From CAZOHG01 sp964579725 (GTDB taxonomy: Bacteria; Zhuqueibacterota; JdFR-76; BMS3Abin05), in assembly GCA_964579725.1 (NCBI GenBank), contig CAZOHG010000005.1, positions 1 to 64,000 on the forward strand: a stretch of DNA of 64,000 nucleotides, in the 5' to 3' direction. Within the stretch, counting starts at the first letter, position 1; each line of letters opens with the position of its first letter. Both the position numbers and the translations under genes were made by a program. Shown one piece after another: positions 35,082-45,059 of this stretch. A model generated the notes under the pieces. The model made no database searches and had not been told where the DNA came from. It was given only the letters and a program-made list of their open reading frames with translations.

Positions 35082-36656
35082 CTATGAAATTTGAATTCCC
35101 TGATCGCCCAATTTAAAGTACGAAATGTCGGCAAAAGCTTTCACGGAAGAAGCCAGATCGTTCATCACATCCGAGGCGGAAATTAGATTCCAATCGGTTT
35201 TAAATTTTTTACCCAATTGCAGCAGAATGTCCCAATCCGCCTTGGCCGAACCGGGGAGTTCTAACGCTTTGAAAAACCGCTGCACCCGCCCGGAGTGATT
35301 GGTAAAGCTACCATCCTTCTCGAACGCCGTGCCGCCCGGCAACACCACATTGGCCAATTTTGCCCAGTCCGACAAATAGAAATCCTGAACGGCCAGAAAT
35401 TCCAGTTTCTTCAGAATCGTTTTTTGCTCCTCAGTCAGGGACGTGCTCAGGTTTCCGTTCAGAACGTAAAGAGCCTTGATTTCACCCTTTTGAATGGCTT
35501 TCCAAAAATCCCCCTTTGTTTTTCCAATAATAAGTTCAGCCCCTTTGCGATTGGGCGACCTATCGGCACGAATCGTAAAACCGCTTTTGAACGTCACATT
35601 TTCCCCCTCCGGTTCGGGGGCGTAAATGTACAGGGCGTCGGTACCGATTTCACCCTGAAACAGTTTTTTGAGCAAGTAATTTTCTTCGTTGCTGGCAAAA
35701 GCCGAGCCCACCGCCCCAATAAAATTGGCACCGTCGCTCTTCTTAATTAGTGCCAGCCGGTCGTGCACAATGGAAAGGGCTTCCTCCCAACTGGTGGGAT
35801 TCAATTTGTCGCCTGCGCGTTTGAGCGGAGCCTCAATTCGCTCTACCTCTTCGTATTTGTGGAAGAAATAGCGTCCGTCGTCACAAATCCAGTACTGATT
35901 GACCGCTTGATTTTCGCGGCTGCGAATGCGGTAAATTTTGTTGCCCTTGCTTTGAATATCGATATTACAGCCCGCGCTACACCCGGGGCAAACCCCTTTG
36001 GTGTGTTCCAGGTGCCACACGCGTGCCTGATACATAAAATCTTTGTCCAACAGTGCCCCGACAGGACAAATCTCCGTAATATTACCGTCCATTTTGGTAT
36101 TCAGTTCTTTGCCCGGCAACACGGAAATTTCACTGTGGTAGCCGCGATTTTCCACAAAAAGCAACTCTTCTCCCACAACATCTCGGTAAAAACGCACGCA
36201 ACGCGTACAAAGAATGCACCGATTTTGGACGTGGTGAATATTGCCACCCAGGTCCTTGTTGGGACGAACCCGTTTGTCCTCCTTGCGAAAGCGGCTGTGG
36301 GCGGAACCGTATTGGTAATCGTAATCCTGAAGATAGCACTCACCAGCCTTGTCACATACGGGACAATCCAGCGGGTGATTAATCAGCAGGAATTCCAGAA
36401 TATTTTTACGCGCTTCTTTTACTTTCGGGGTATCCGTGTGCACTTCCATCCCATCACCGGCAATGGTGGAACAGGAGGTTTCCAGCTTTCGGTGGCCTTC
36501 AATTTCGACCAAACACATCCGGCAGCTACCGGCAATGCTAAGCGCAGGATGGTAGCAATAGTGAGGAATGTCAATCCCCAACTTTTTTGCTGCCTGAAGT
36601 ACCGTTGTTCCCGGTTCTACAGTAATTTCCTGTCCGTCTATTTTAAGCGTTGGCAT
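35082..36656 (-). CDS. nuoG: NADH-quinone oxidoreductase subunit G, contracted form
   Basis: A 524-residue subunit. The N-terminal 2Fe-2S ligands, the His-ligated cluster motif ([14 protein letters not shown]), the next 4Fe-4S set (CILCTRC) and a CPGCSAGC motif consistent with the extra N7 cluster are all present within the first ~260 residues. The remaining ~260 residues are a shortened molybdopterin-type domain ending with '[25 protein letters not shown]'. Typical NuoG is 680-900 residues, so the middle of this domain is contracted, with no frameshift visible. Its start overlaps nuoF by 14 bp. Confidence 0.93.
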   Translation of the reverse strand: MPTLKIDGQEITVEPGTTVLQAAKKLGIDIPHYCYHPALSIAGSCRMCLVEIEGHRKLETSCSTIAGDGMEVHTDTPKVKEARKNILEFLLINHPLDCPVCDKAGECYLQDYDYQYGSAHSRFRKEDKRVRPNKDLGGNIHHVQNRCILCTRCVRFYRDVVGEELLFVENRGYHSEISVLPGKELNTKMDGNITEICPVGALLDKDFMYQARVWHLEHTKGVCPGCSAGCNIDIQSKGNKIYRIRSRENQAVNQYWICDDGRYFFHKYEEVERIEAPLKRAGDKLNPTSWEEALSIVHDRLALIKKSDGANFIGAVGSAFASNEENYLLKKLFQGEIGTDALYIYAPEPEGENVTFKSGFTIRADRSPNRKGAELIIGKTKGDFWKAIQKGEIKALYVLNGNLSTSLTEEQKTILKKLEFLAVQDFYLSDWAKLANVVLPGGTAFEKDGSFTNHSGRVQRFFKALELPGSAKADWDILLQLGKKFKTDWNLISASDVMNDLASSVKAFADISYFKLGDQGIQIS

Positions 36657-37947
36657 CGGTTACCTTTATACTCTTATCCTTCTTAATTGGGCATTTATGT
36701 TGTTTGGCATGTTCCAGAAACTCATCGCGAAACTTCTTGACAAAACTTTGGGCAGGCATGGCAGCGGCATCTCCCAACGGACAAATGGTTTTGCCCATGA
36801 TATTGTTGGCCACGTCCGCCAAAATATCTACGTCCGCTTCGGTCGCTTGACCGTTTTCCAGGCGTCGGAGCAATTTGACCATCCACATGGTGCCTTCACG
36901 ACAGGGAGTGCACTGCCCGCAGGATTCGTGGGCGTAAAAGCGCTCCAAATTGTACAGGGCATCCACCATGCAGGTGGTTTCATCCATGACGATGGTTCCC
37001 GCGGAACCCAACATACTGCCTGCCGCCATCAGAGAATCGTAATCCATCGAAATGTCAATCTCGTCGGGCAAGAGAACGGGGGTCGAAGAACCGCCCGGAA
37101 TTACGGCCTTCAATTTGTGTCCTTTGTACACGCCGCCGGCGTGTTCGTAAATCAATTCCTTCAAATTCATCCCAAGGGGGAATTCGTACAGCCCAGGCCG
37201 ATTGACGTGCCCGGAGACACAATACAATTTTGGGCCGGTGTTTTTTTCATTGGGACCCAGTGTTTTGTACCAGTCGGCGCCCCGGTCCATAATTAACGGG
37301 ACATTTGCCAATGTTTCGACATTATTAATAATGGTCGGGCTCTTAAAAAGCCCCACAATCGCGGGAAAAGGCGGTTTGAGTCGGGGCCAGCCCCGCTTGC
37401 CCTCCAGGGATTCCAGCAAACCGGTTTCTTCGCCACAAACGTAAGCGCCGCCGCCACGATGCACAAAAATATCCAAATCGTATCCCGAGCCCAAAATATT
37501 TTTCCCGAGAAAACCTCTCTCCCGCGCTTCCGCCAACGCCTTCTCCAAAATACGAGCACCACGGACAAACTCACCACGAATGTAGATGTAGGACAGGTGG
37601 GAATGGATCGCGTAGGCCGAAATAATCATGCCCTCAATGAGCATGTGAGGCTCATGTTCGATGATGTAGCGATCTTTGAATGTCCCCGGCTCGGACTCGT
37701 CGGCGTTGCACACCAAATATTTGGGGTTGGGGTTGTCCTGCGGAGCGAAACTCCATTTTAAACCGGTCGGAAATCCCGCTCCGCCGCGCCCGCGCAAACC
37801 CGATTTCTTCACCTCCTCAATCACATCTTTGGGGGCAAAGTTCTTCAGCGTTTTCTTGAGCGTTTCGTAGCCGCCGTGGGCCACATAAAAATCAATGGTA
37901 TTGGATTCAGGATTTCCGCGATTTTTCAGAAAATATAGTTCGCTCAT
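36643..37947 (-). CDS. nuoF: NADH-quinone oxidoreductase subunit F
   Basis: A 434-residue NADH-binding flavoprotein subunit. The NADH/FMN-binding segments '[16 protein letters not shown]' and '[14 protein letters not shown]', and the N3 cluster ligand motif '[12 protein letters not shown]', are intact. It receives electrons from NADH and passes them to NuoE/NuoG. Length is normal. Its 3' end overlaps the start of nuoG. Confidence 0.97.
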   Translation of the reverse strand: MSELYFLKNRGNPESNTIDFYVAHGGYETLKKTLKNFAPKDVIEEVKKSGLRGRGGAGFPTGLKWSFAPQDNPNPKYLVCNADESEPGTFKDRYIIEHEPHMLIEGMIISAYAIHSHLSYIYIRGEFVRGARILEKALAEARERGFLGKNILGSGYDLDIFVHRGGGAYVCGEETGLLESLEGKRGWPRLKPPFPAIVGLFKSPTIINNVETLANVPLIMDRGADWYKTLGPNEKNTGPKLYCVSGHVNRPGLYEFPLGMNLKELIYEHAGGVYKGHKLKAVIPGGSSTPVLLPDEIDISMDYDSLMAAGSMLGSAGTIVMDETTCMVDALYNLERFYAHESCGQCTPCREGTMWMVKLLRRLENGQATEADVDILADVANNIMGKTICPLGDAAAMPAQSFVKKFRDEFLEHAKQHKCPIKKDKSIKVTDANA

Positions 37948-37970
37948 TCAACATCCTTTTCTGAATGTCT

Positions 37971-38444
37971 CTATTTCAAACTGTCCAGAATTTGGTCGAT
38001 TTTTTCTTCTGTCAATTGTTCGTAGTAATCGTCGTTGATTTGCATGACTGGCGCCGTGCCGCACGAACCAAGACATTCCACCTTTTTAAGGGTGAATTTT
38101 TTGTCCGGAGTGGTTTGCCCCACGTCAATATTCAATTTTTTCTTGATGTGTTCCACGACCGTCTCGGCTCCCATTAACTGGCAGGAAAGGGTGGAACAGA
38201 CCTGAATCACGTACTTACCCTCAGGCTCACGCGGGAAAAGTGTATAAAAACTCACCACATTGGCCACCCGGGTGGGGTGCAGGTCCAGAAGATTCCCGAT
38301 GTATTTCATGACGTCCAATGAAATGTGGCCGAATTCCCGTTTTGCCAGGTGCAAGGTGGGAAGCATGGCCGCTTCTTTGGTGGGATAGTGCTTAAGAATC
38401 TCGTCAAACTCTTTTTTTGCTGTTTCCGAAAATTCGACAGCCAT
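37971..38444 (-). CDS. nuoE: NADH-quinone oxidoreductase subunit E
   Basis: A 157-residue thioredoxin-fold subunit with the N1a [2Fe-2S] cluster. The four ligands lie in 'CSTLSCQLMG' and 'ECLGSCGTAP'. The N-terminal helical domain ('AAMLPTLHLAKREFGHISLDVMKYIGNLLDL') is typical. It forms the NADH-dehydrogenase tip with NuoF, whose gene follows 23 bp later. Confidence 0.96.
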   Translation of the reverse strand: MAVEFSETAKKEFDEILKHYPTKEAAMLPTLHLAKREFGHISLDVMKYIGNLLDLHPTRVANVVSFYTLFPREPEGKYVIQVCSTLSCQLMGAETVVEHIKKKLNIDVGQTTPDKKFTLKKVECLGSCGTAPVMQINDDYYEQLTEEKIDQILDSLK

Positions 38445-38538
38445 TGTCTATTCAGCGCTCCTTCGATTGGTTTCTCAGAAATAGAATTCCCGCTTGTGCC
38501 AGTTCAGATATTTCCCCCATTCTTGCAAGCCGGTCGGT

Positions 38539-39783
38539 TTACCGATCGAGTTCACCGGCGATAATATTCAAGCTACTTAAAACAGCCACGGTGTCGGAGA
38601 GCAACCTACCCTCCAAAAGCTTGGGTAGAACCTGGTAGTTGTACAGTGACGGCGGCCGGACGCGAAAACGGTAAGGCCCATTTCCACCATTGGAAATGAC
38701 AAAGTACCCCAATTCACCGTTCGGCCCTTCGGTCGCCATGTAGACTTCACCCTTTCCGGTACGGGTACCCCGATTGGTCATGATGATTTCAAATTGGTGA
38801 ATCAACCCCTCAATGGAATTGTACACGTCTTCCTTTTTGGGCAACATGACCTTTGTCTCGGGGTCGACGTTCATTTCCCCCTCAGGCATTTTGTCAAGCG
38901 CCTGTTTAATAATCCGAACCGATTGGCGCATTTCTTCCATTCGTACCAAATAGCGGTCGTACACATCCCCCACCTCACCCACGGGAATCTCAAAATCCAC
39001 CGTTTCGTATTTGGAATAAGGCTCCGTAACGCGCAAATCCCGTTCCACTCCGGAGGCGCGGGCCACAGGGCCGGTCAGGCCGTAACTGAGCACATCCTCC
39101 TTGGAAATAACGCCCACGTCTTTGGTTCGATTCAACCAGATTTTATTCCGCGTCAAGAGGCGTTCCACTTCGTCTAGAGTGGACTCAAAATTGGCCAGAA
39201 AATCGTCCAATTTGCGGTAAAAAATATCCGGAATTTCGTCGCGGTCGCGGGGAACTCCGCCGATTCGTGCATACGAAACAGTCAAACGGGTTCCGCTAAT
39301 GATTTCAAAAAGCTGGTAAATATTTTCCCGTTCCTTCCAGAGGTACAAAAACGGCGTAAATGCACCCAGATCCACTCCCTGCGTCCCGATACAAACCAAA
39401 TGGTCATTAATTCGGGACAGTTCGGCCAAAACGATTCGAAAATATTGGGCACGCTCCGTCACCTCAATACCGAACAGTTTTTCCACGGCCAGGATGTAGC
39501 TGAAATTGTTAATCAGGGGCGAAACGTAATTCATGCGGTCGGTAATCGTGACCACCTGATTGTAGGTACGATGTTCACCCAATTTTTCAAAACCGTGGTG
39601 CAAGTAGCCCAATTCCGGCACGACTTTGGTAATGACCTCGCCGTCCAATTCCATGACCAGGCGCAGAGTCCCGTGCGTTGCCGGGTGCGACGGCCCGAAG
39701 TTCAGCAGCATTTTTTCTTCTTCGGGCTTGTATTCGAATTCAAATTCTTCTGCTTCGGTCAACTCTTCCAGAACTTTTGCCAT
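38539..39783 (-). CDS. nuoD: NADH-quinone oxidoreductase subunit D
   Basis: A 414-residue 49-kDa-type subunit derived from the hydrogenase large subunit. 'NFGPSHPATHGTLRLVMELDGE' contains the His that lines the quinone site, and 'LGYLHHGFEKLGEHRTYNQ' the adjacent loop. It is a separate gene from nuoC, unlike the fused form in enterobacteria. It lies 14 bp after nuoC. Confidence 0.97.
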   Translation of the reverse strand: MAKVLEELTEAEEFEFEYKPEEEKMLLNFGPSHPATHGTLRLVMELDGEVITKVVPELGYLHHGFEKLGEHRTYNQVVTITDRMNYVSPLINNFSYILAVEKLFGIEVTERAQYFRIVLAELSRINDHLVCIGTQGVDLGAFTPFLYLWKERENIYQLFEIISGTRLTVSYARIGGVPRDRDEIPDIFYRKLDDFLANFESTLDEVERLLTRNKIWLNRTKDVGVISKEDVLSYGLTGPVARASGVERDLRVTEPYSKYETVDFEIPVGEVGDVYDRYLVRMEEMRQSVRIIKQALDKMPEGEMNVDPETKVMLPKKEDVYNSIEGLIHQFEIIMTNRGTRTGKGEVYMATEGPNGELGYFVISNGGNGPYRFRVRPPSLYNYQVLPKLLEGRLLSDTVAVLSSLNIIAGELDR

Positions 39784-39797
39784 TTTATTTCCTGCCT

Positions 39798-40310
39798 CTA
39801 TTGAGCATTTTCTCGAGTCACTTTTACAAAATTCTCTCGGTAACCTATTCCCTCCACAGGGAAATCTTTTCGAAGAGGAAAGCCTTCAAAATTGTCGGGG
39901 CATAACAATCGACGCAAATCGGGATGATGGGTAAAGTGGATGCCAAACATGTCAAAAACCTCGCGTTCGGCCCAATTGGCGGCCGCCCAAAGGTGGGTGA
40001 CGCTATCAATTTTTTCATCCCCTTCAGGGACGAACGCTTTGATGCGCAGCCGCGTGTTGTGTGTGTCGGAATACAAATGGTACACCACGGCAAAACGTTC
40101 GAAACCACCCATTTCAAGATAATCCACACCGAACAGATCCATGAGCATGTCATATTTAAGATCCGGGTCTTCCTTCAAAAATTGTAACATCTCAACAATC
40201 TTGTCCCGCTTCACGGACACAGTGGTCTGGCCAAAGGCATCGACAACTTCAAGAATCTGATCGGCGAAAGTTTGCGTCAGCTTTTCGACAGCCTTATTTT
40301 CTTCGCTCAT
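39798..40310 (-). CDS. nuoC: NADH-quinone oxidoreductase subunit C
   Basis: A 170-residue 30-kDa-type subunit. The family block 'WAAANWAEREVFDMFGIHFTHHPDLRRLLCPDNFEGFPLRKDFPVEG' is complete. It is a peripheral-arm subunit that packs against NuoD. Three bp separate it from nuoB. Confidence 0.97.
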   Translation of the reverse strand: MSEENKAVEKLTQTFADQILEVVDAFGQTTVSVKRDKIVEMLQFLKEDPDLKYDMLMDLFGVDYLEMGGFERFAVVYHLYSDTHNTRLRIKAFVPEGDEKIDSVTHLWAAANWAEREVFDMFGIHFTHHPDLRRLLCPDNFEGFPLRKDFPVEGIGYRENFVKVTRENAQ

Positions 40311-40313
40311 ATT

Positions 40314-40799
40314 TTATGCTCGTTTTTTGCTTAGTGAACGCTCTTTTTCGATTTTTTTCTGAATTTTTAGCACCGCATCGATGAGAGTTTCCGGACGGGG
40401 GGGGCAACCCGGCACGTACACATCCACCGGAATGAAATTGTCGATTCCCTGAATGGTGGAGTATGTGTTGAAGATACCGCCGGAAGACGCGCAAGCTCCC
40501 ATGGAGATTACCCACTTGGGCTCGGACATCTGCCGGTAAATTTTCTGGAGGATGGGCATCATTTTGATGCTGACGCGCCCGGCCACAATCATTAAATCCG
40601 ACTGCCGGGGCGAAAATCGGATGGCTTCGGCACCAAATCGCGCCAGATCATATTTGGGTCCCAGAGTGGCCATGAGTTCAATGGCGCAGCAAGCCGTACC
40701 AAAGGGCATGGGCCACAGGGAATTTTTCCGGGACCAATTGACAAATTTATCTATAGTGGTGGTGAGAATATTGTCACCCAATTTGCTTTCTACTGCCAT
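40314..40799 (-). CDS. nuoB: NADH-quinone oxidoreductase subunit B
   Basis: A 161-residue subunit that binds the terminal N2 [4Fe-4S] cluster next to the quinone. The ligands lie in '[11 protein letters not shown]' (adjacent cysteines), 'GACASSGG' and 'VPGCPPRPE'. The start overlaps the nuoA 3' end by 10 bp. Confidence 0.97.
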   Translation of the reverse strand: MAVESKLGDNILTTTIDKFVNWSRKNSLWPMPFGTACCAIELMATLGPKYDLARFGAEAIRFSPRQSDLMIVAGRVSIKMMPILQKIYRQMSEPKWVISMGACASSGGIFNTYSTIQGIDNFIPVDVYVPGCPPRPETLIDAVLKIQKKIEKERSLSKKRA

Positions 40800-41155
40800 T
40801 CCAGCGCTCCTTTCTTCCAGGCGTAGATGTAGCCAATAAGGAGAATGCCCACAAACACAAACATTTCAATCAAAATAAAACTACCCTTGGACAAAAACCG
40901 TTTAAAAATCACTGCCCAAGGGTAGAAGAAGACAACCTCAATATCGAACACAATGAACAACATGGCAATCATATAAAATTTAATCGAAAAGCGGCCACGG
41001 GGTTCACCCACCGGCTCAACACCCGATTCGTAGGGAGCCAGTTTCACGCTTCCTGGCTTTTTGGGTCCCACCACATGTGTAATGACCCAAATGCCGGCAG
41101 CCGTTGCTCCGGCCACAAGCATAAAAATAAAAACGGGAAACCATTCGTTAACCAT
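40790..41155 (-). CDS. nuoA: NADH-quinone oxidoreductase subunit A
   Basis: A 121-residue three-helix membrane subunit, the first gene of the nuo operon. '[48 protein letters not shown]' is the family signature, with the acidic residues near the quinone channel. The ATG at 41155 with AAAAGG about 9 bp upstream is preferred to a TTG 13 codons earlier. A promoter-like sequence lies about 60-90 bp upstream. Confidence 0.95.
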   Translation of the reverse strand: MVNEWFPVFIFMLVAGATAAGIWVITHVVGPKKPGSVKLAPYESGVEPVGEPRGRFSIKFYMIAMLFIVFDIEVVFFYPWAVIFKRFLSKGSFILIEMFVFVGILLIGYIYAWKKGALEWQ

Positions 41156-41216
41156 TCTGAAAACCTTTTCTATTGATTTTACAGAGATTACCAACTCGGT
41201 CTTAAAAATCGCAGTT

Positions 41217-41245
41217 AATTTAAAGAATTAAAACTAAAAAATCAA
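41217..41245 (-). promoter_or_regulatory. candidate promoter of the nuo operon
   Basis: On the minus strand, TTGATT (41240-41245) and TAAATT (41217-41222) are separated by 17 bp in a very AT-rich stretch. They end 61 bp upstream of the nuoA start. Both boxes agree with sigma-70 consensus in most positions. Confidence 0.45.
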
Positions 41246-41496
41246 ACGGTTTTTTCACTTTTTTTAAATTTTCAGATTTTTTTACCAGGCTTTTTCAGCT
41301 CGGCATTATTTGCCTTTCCCACATCATCGATTTTCCGTTATTTTGCCCCCCCCTCTCCCGCCCACTTGGCAGCCGGCCAAACATTGCGGCGAGAATTCAA
41401 CCCCTCGTAAAAGAAATGATTTAAAGGGCACGCCCCAAAGATATCTATTTTTTCATTTTCCTCTTTTTTCTTTGTGCCGCAATGCGTATATTTTTA

Positions 41497-41512
41497 GCGG
41501 TGAAATCACCGC
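41497..41512. promoter_or_regulatory. perfect 7-bp inverted repeat, possible operator
   Basis: GCGGTGA and TCACCGC flank AA. It starts 4 bp after a TATATT box and lies about 250 bp upstream of the CsgG/TPR locus. It could be a regulator site for either direction or a small hairpin in a long leader. No T-tract follows, so it is not a terminator. Confidence 0.3.
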
Positions 41513-41763
41513 CTTTGAAAATGGGTCCCTGGGTGGCGATTGGCTTCGAGCATTCAATCGTCCGTTAAATGGACACTTAGCTATATTGAATCTGGCAACG
41601 AGATTTGTTGACGTTGGGCTTATTTCGTAAATACCGATTTTTAGGGGCAAATAGGCTCATTTTTTTCAGCGGCTGTGCCGATAAAAAGGTTGGCCTGGAG
41701 GCAGCCTCTCTAAAACAGAAATCATTTCCTCAAACCAAGGCAGTCAAAGTGAAAGGATATTTA

Positions 41764-42474
41764 ATGATTCGAAACGGGATTATTTTCTTGCTTGGATTCC
41801 TCTCCCTGTTAGGGGGCGCTTTTTCGCCCGCAAGGGCTTCTTCGGAAACCTCCGTCCAAAAAACAATTGCCGTTTTGTATTTCCAAAATAACAGCATTGC
41901 TGACCGCGACAAAATGGAGCCCCTGCGAAAGGGTTTGGCGGACATGCTCATTACCGAGCTGTCCAAAATCCAGGCTCTCAAGGTTATCGAGCGCAATCAA
42001 TTGCAACAAATGATCGAGGAAATGAAGCTGGGGCAATCGGGCATGGTGGATGAAAAAACCGCCCAGCAAGTGGGACGCCTTTTGGGTGCCCAAACGCTGC
42101 TCCTGGGAAGCTACGTGGTCATGTTCGGGGGGAAAATGCGGATCGACGCCCGCATTGTGGAGGTGGAAACCGGGCGCACCATCGAAGCAGAGGAAACCAC
42201 CGGAGATGTGAAACACCTCTTCAAAATGGTTCAGAAATTGTCTCAAAAAATCGCCAAAGTTTTGCATGTAAAACTGACCAAAAACGACAAAAAGCGTCTG
42301 AAAAAATCCCAAAACAAATCTTTTGACGCGGCCCTTTATTATTCCAGGGGATTGGAATATCTGGATGCCCACCAATATGACCAGGCAAAGGAAATGTTCC
42401 GAGAAGCCCTAAAAATGAACCCTAAATACGATTCGGCAAAAAAACAGTTGGAGCAGTTGGAAATGCGCAAGTAG
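41764..42474 (+). CDS. CsgG-domain protein with C-terminal TPR
   Basis: A 236-residue exported protein. A signal peptide (residues 1-27) is followed by a CsgG/curli-assembly-like domain (about 33-165) beginning 'TIAVLYFQNN', with 'GLADMLITELSKIQALKVIERNQLQQMIEEM' and 'GAQTLLLGSYV'. The end is one TPR hairpin (about 190-232). The long membrane-spanning beta hairpins of true CsgG are not evident, so it is likely a periplasmic protein, not a pore. The ATG at 41764 has AAAGGA 6 bp upstream. It is the first of four same-strand genes and a paralogue of the next one. Confidence 0.8.
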   Translation: MIRNGIIFLLGFLSLLGGAFSPARASSETSVQKTIAVLYFQNNSIADRDKMEPLRKGLADMLITELSKIQALKVIERNQLQQMIEEMKLGQSGMVDEKTAQQVGRLLGAQTLLLGSYVVMFGGKMRIDARIVEVETGRTIEAEETTGDVKHLFKMVQKLSQKIAKVLHVKLTKNDKKRLKKSQNKSFDAALYYSRGLEYLDAHQYDQAKEMFREALKMNPKYDSAKKQLEQLEMRK

Positions 42475-42531
42475 CCTCTCGTCCGGTTCTTTTCGGCTCA
42501 CTGCGCTTCAATCAAATAAAGGAGAAACACG

Positions 42532-43905
42532 ATGTTTTTGTCAAGGAAGACGCTTTCCTTTTTCGCCTTAGGGGTGTTTCTGTTTGGCTGCGCCGCCTCC
42601 ACTTCCCAAATGGGGCAGCGCGCTTTGAAAAAAGGGGATTACGCCCGGGCAATCGCCGTTTTACAAAAAGCGGTTCGGGAAAATCCCCACAATGCCGTTG
42701 CCCTGCGCGATTTGGGCATCGCCTATTTTAAAAAGGGCAATTGGCAAAAAGCCATTGTTTGGTTGGAAAAGGCACACCGCCAAATACCCAAAGATGGAGC
42801 CACCCTTTTTTATCTCGGCGCCTCCTACGAGAAAAATCACCAGATCAAAAAGGCCATCCAGGTGTACCGCCAGTACACCCGCCTTGGGCGCTTTAGCAAA
42901 ACCCGGCAATTAGTAAAAGCTCAGCTTCACGTGTTGTTGAAAAAAGAAATGGCACAGGAAATAAAGCAGGCCGTACAAAACGAAAGCGCCCTCCAAACCA
43001 GACAAATCCCCCCCAATTCCGTTGCTGTGCTCTATTTTAAAAACGTGTCGGATATTGCGGAGCTCAAGCCTCTCACCAAGGGGCTGGCCGATATGATGAT
43101 TACCGACCTGTCTCAGGTGCACACCCTTCAGGTGGTAGAACGCGCCCGCCTGCAAGCCCTGATGCAAGAAATCGGCTTGGGCATGAGTGGGTTGGTAGAC
43201 CCGAAAACAGCCCCCAAATTGGGCAAATTGTTGGGTGCCAGCCGTTTTGTCAACGGCGCATTGGTGACGCTCCCCGGCCAGAAAATCCAGCTCGATTACA
43301 GTATTGCGCGCACCCAAAATGCCCGTATCGAAAAAACAGGCGATGTAAACGGCTCCCTTCGTCAAATTTTTTCGATCGAAAAAAAACTGGTTTTTGACGT
43401 CATTGCGGACATGGGAATTCGCTTGACCGAGGCAGAGCGCAAAGCCATTCAACAAATTCCCACGGAAAATTTAATGGCTTTTATTGCGTACTCCAGAGGA
43501 CTGGACTACGCCGACAGAGGAAAGTTCGATCTGGCCAAAAAGGAATTCAAAAGGGCCGTTCAATTAGACCCTCATTTCGAAAAGGCCCAAATCGGGTTGG
43601 CCGAAGTACAAATCAGTTCCGGCGCTGTCAATGCCGTGGATTTAGCGGAACCGGAAGTGCTGGCCACGGTGGACAAAACTCCTCAATCTTCGGAGCAGGT
43701 TTCTTCCGACCAAACCGCCAAAACCCCGACCGTTTCCTCAAAAGAATCGATTTTGGTGGATCGGGTCACGCGCAGCGCGCAAAGCGTGGGTGTGGGGTTT
43801 GTCCCCGGCGTGGAACAGCGCAAACCAGTTCAGGAAAGCAGCGGCACCGAGGCGGCCATCGGTTCGGCCAGAGTCAATGTCAATGTACCCGTTCCAATCG
43901 ATTAA
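42532..43905 (+). CDS. lipoprotein with TPR, CsgG-like and second TPR regions
   Basis: A 457-residue lipoprotein; the lipobox 'LFGC' puts the acylated cysteine at residue 20. Three TPR hairpins (about 30-130) precede a CsgG-like domain (about 160-290: 'SVAVLYFKNVSDIAELKPLTKGLADMMITDLS') and one more TPR (about 320-365). The last 90 residues are Ser/Thr/Val-rich and look disordered. The CsgG and final TPR parts align along their whole length with the preceding gene, so this is a duplication with an added N-terminal TPR array. It is 57 bp downstream of its paralogue and 18 bp before a barrel gene. Confidence 0.82.
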   Translation: MFLSRKTLSFFALGVFLFGCAASTSQMGQRALKKGDYARAIAVLQKAVRENPHNAVALRDLGIAYFKKGNWQKAIVWLEKAHRQIPKDGATLFYLGASYEKNHQIKKAIQVYRQYTRLGRFSKTRQLVKAQLHVLLKKEMAQEIKQAVQNESALQTRQIPPNSVAVLYFKNVSDIAELKPLTKGLADMMITDLSQVHTLQVVERARLQALMQEIGLGMSGLVDPKTAPKLGKLLGASRFVNGALVTLPGQKIQLDYSIARTQNARIEKTGDVNGSLRQIFSIEKKLVFDVIADMGIRLTEAERKAIQQIPTENLMAFIAYSRGLDYADRGKFDLAKKEFKRAVQLDPHFEKAQIGLAEVQISSGAVNAVDLAEPEVLATVDKTPQSSEQVSSDQTAKTPTVSSKESILVDRVTRSAQSVGVGFVPGVEQRKPVQESSGTEAAIGSARVNVNVPVPID

Positions 43906-43923
43906 ATTCAGGAGAAAATAGAG

Positions 43924-45042
43924 ATGAAGCGATTTTTTTACCGATTTTCGGCTGCCCTTATCGCGATTGCAATCGGTCTTCCGGCCTTCGCCCAAACAGG
44001 AACGTCCCACTTCCTTCGGCAAAGGTCTTCGCTGATTGAGGGGAACTTTCAGCTCTGGCATTTTAAGGATGCCAACACGTTTACACAATTTTCTTTTCCA
44101 GTCACGTTTATCTACCCCGTGCACGAAGGATTCAGTCTGGATTTAACCACCTCTCCGGCTTTGAACGCGTACGCAGGAACGCATTTAAATGGGTTGTCCG
44201 ACACCCGCATCCGCGGTTCGTACATTTTTTTAGACAATCACGCCCTTGTGACATTTGGACTCAAAACCCCAACCGGTAAAAATGCCTTAACCCTCGATGA
44301 AATGGGGCTTTCCACAATCCTCGCTCTAAATGCCCTCAATTTCCGCACCCCCATTTTGGGAACCGGTCTGGACGTAAACGCGGGAATCGTTTACGGAAAA
44401 GAAATGGGCCCCGTTGTACTCGGAATGGGGGCCAGTTTTCTGCTTCGCGGTGCGTACAAGCCCTTTGCCGATTACGGCCTCACGTACAATCCCGGAGATG
44501 AAATGAATGTCACTTTTGGGGTCGATTACGGAGACGAAAATAAATGGACAGGGGATTTCACCTTCACCTACTACTCGCCGGACAAAGTAGACGGAAAACA
44601 GGCCTTTCGTTCTGGGGTCCGGCTTTTGGTCGATTTGAGGCATTACCGAACAGTAACGCTGTTGGGGCGAACTTCCCAACTTGTTTTTTATCTGCTCAAT
44701 CGCACCAAGGGGAAGAACGCCTACGCGCTCGGAGGCGGTCTGCAATCGGAAAGTCTGAACAGCAACGGGAACCAGCTCGAAATGGGTACCGTGGGTTCCT
44801 CCCGACTCAATGAAAAGATGGATTTTCAAACGCGGATCGCTTTTCTTCTTTACAGCAACAACGCCTACAAAACCGGCGGAGCCAAAATTTTTCGATTCGG
44901 CGTCGGATTCCCCTACCACCCGGTACCCAATTTGACCCTGAATAATTTAGTGACCTTTTCACTGGGCAATCTAACTGTGGCCCAAAAATCGATTTCCGTC
45001 ACCGGGCTGGCCATCCAGGCAGGACTCGCGTACAAATTTTGA
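43924..45042 (+). CDS. outer-membrane beta-barrel protein
   Basis: A 372-residue protein with a signal peptide ending near residue 22 ('GLPAFAQ'). The mature protein is a series of amphipathic beta strands with aromatic ends, and the final residue is Phe (YKF), the usual signal for outer-membrane barrel insertion. There is no plug or TonB box. I do not recognise a specific family; it has the look of a transporter-like or porin-like barrel. A GGAGA site precedes the start. It sits between the TPR/CsgG lipoprotein and an Ig-domain lipoprotein, with gaps of only 17-18 bp. Confidence 0.75.
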   Translation: MKRFFYRFSAALIAIAIGLPAFAQTGTSHFLRQRSSLIEGNFQLWHFKDANTFTQFSFPVTFIYPVHEGFSLDLTTSPALNAYAGTHLNGLSDTRIRGSYIFLDNHALVTFGLKTPTGKNALTLDEMGLSTILALNALNFRTPILGTGLDVNAGIVYGKEMGPVVLGMGASFLLRGAYKPFADYGLTYNPGDEMNVTFGVDYGDENKWTGDFTFTYYSPDKVDGKQAFRSGVRLLVDLRHYRTVTLLGRTSQLVFYLLNRTKGKNAYALGGGLQSESLNSNGNQLEMGTVGSSRLNEKMDFQTRIAFLLYSNNAYKTGGAKIFRFGVGFPYHPVPNLTLNNLVTFSLGNLTVAQKSISVTGLAIQAGLAYKF

Positions 45043-45059
45043 ATAAAGGAGAGCTTTCA

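Larger units (their letters stand above)
41156..41763. other. 608-bp divergent intergenic region
   Basis: This region separates the nuo operon from the CsgG/TPR locus and must carry both promoters. No gene is supported; the open frame 41310-41630 is low-complexity in its Pro-rich start and has no ribosome site. A perfect 7-bp inverted repeat GCGGTGA/TCACCGC with a 2-bp spacer lies at 41497-41512, just after TATATT (41487-41492). Nothing resembling a tRNA or riboswitch was seen. Confidence 0.5.

Noticed and set aside
41310..41630. 106-codon plus-strand open frame before the CsgG locus
   Set aside because: Pro-rich low-complexity start, no ribosome site and no resemblance to a known protein.
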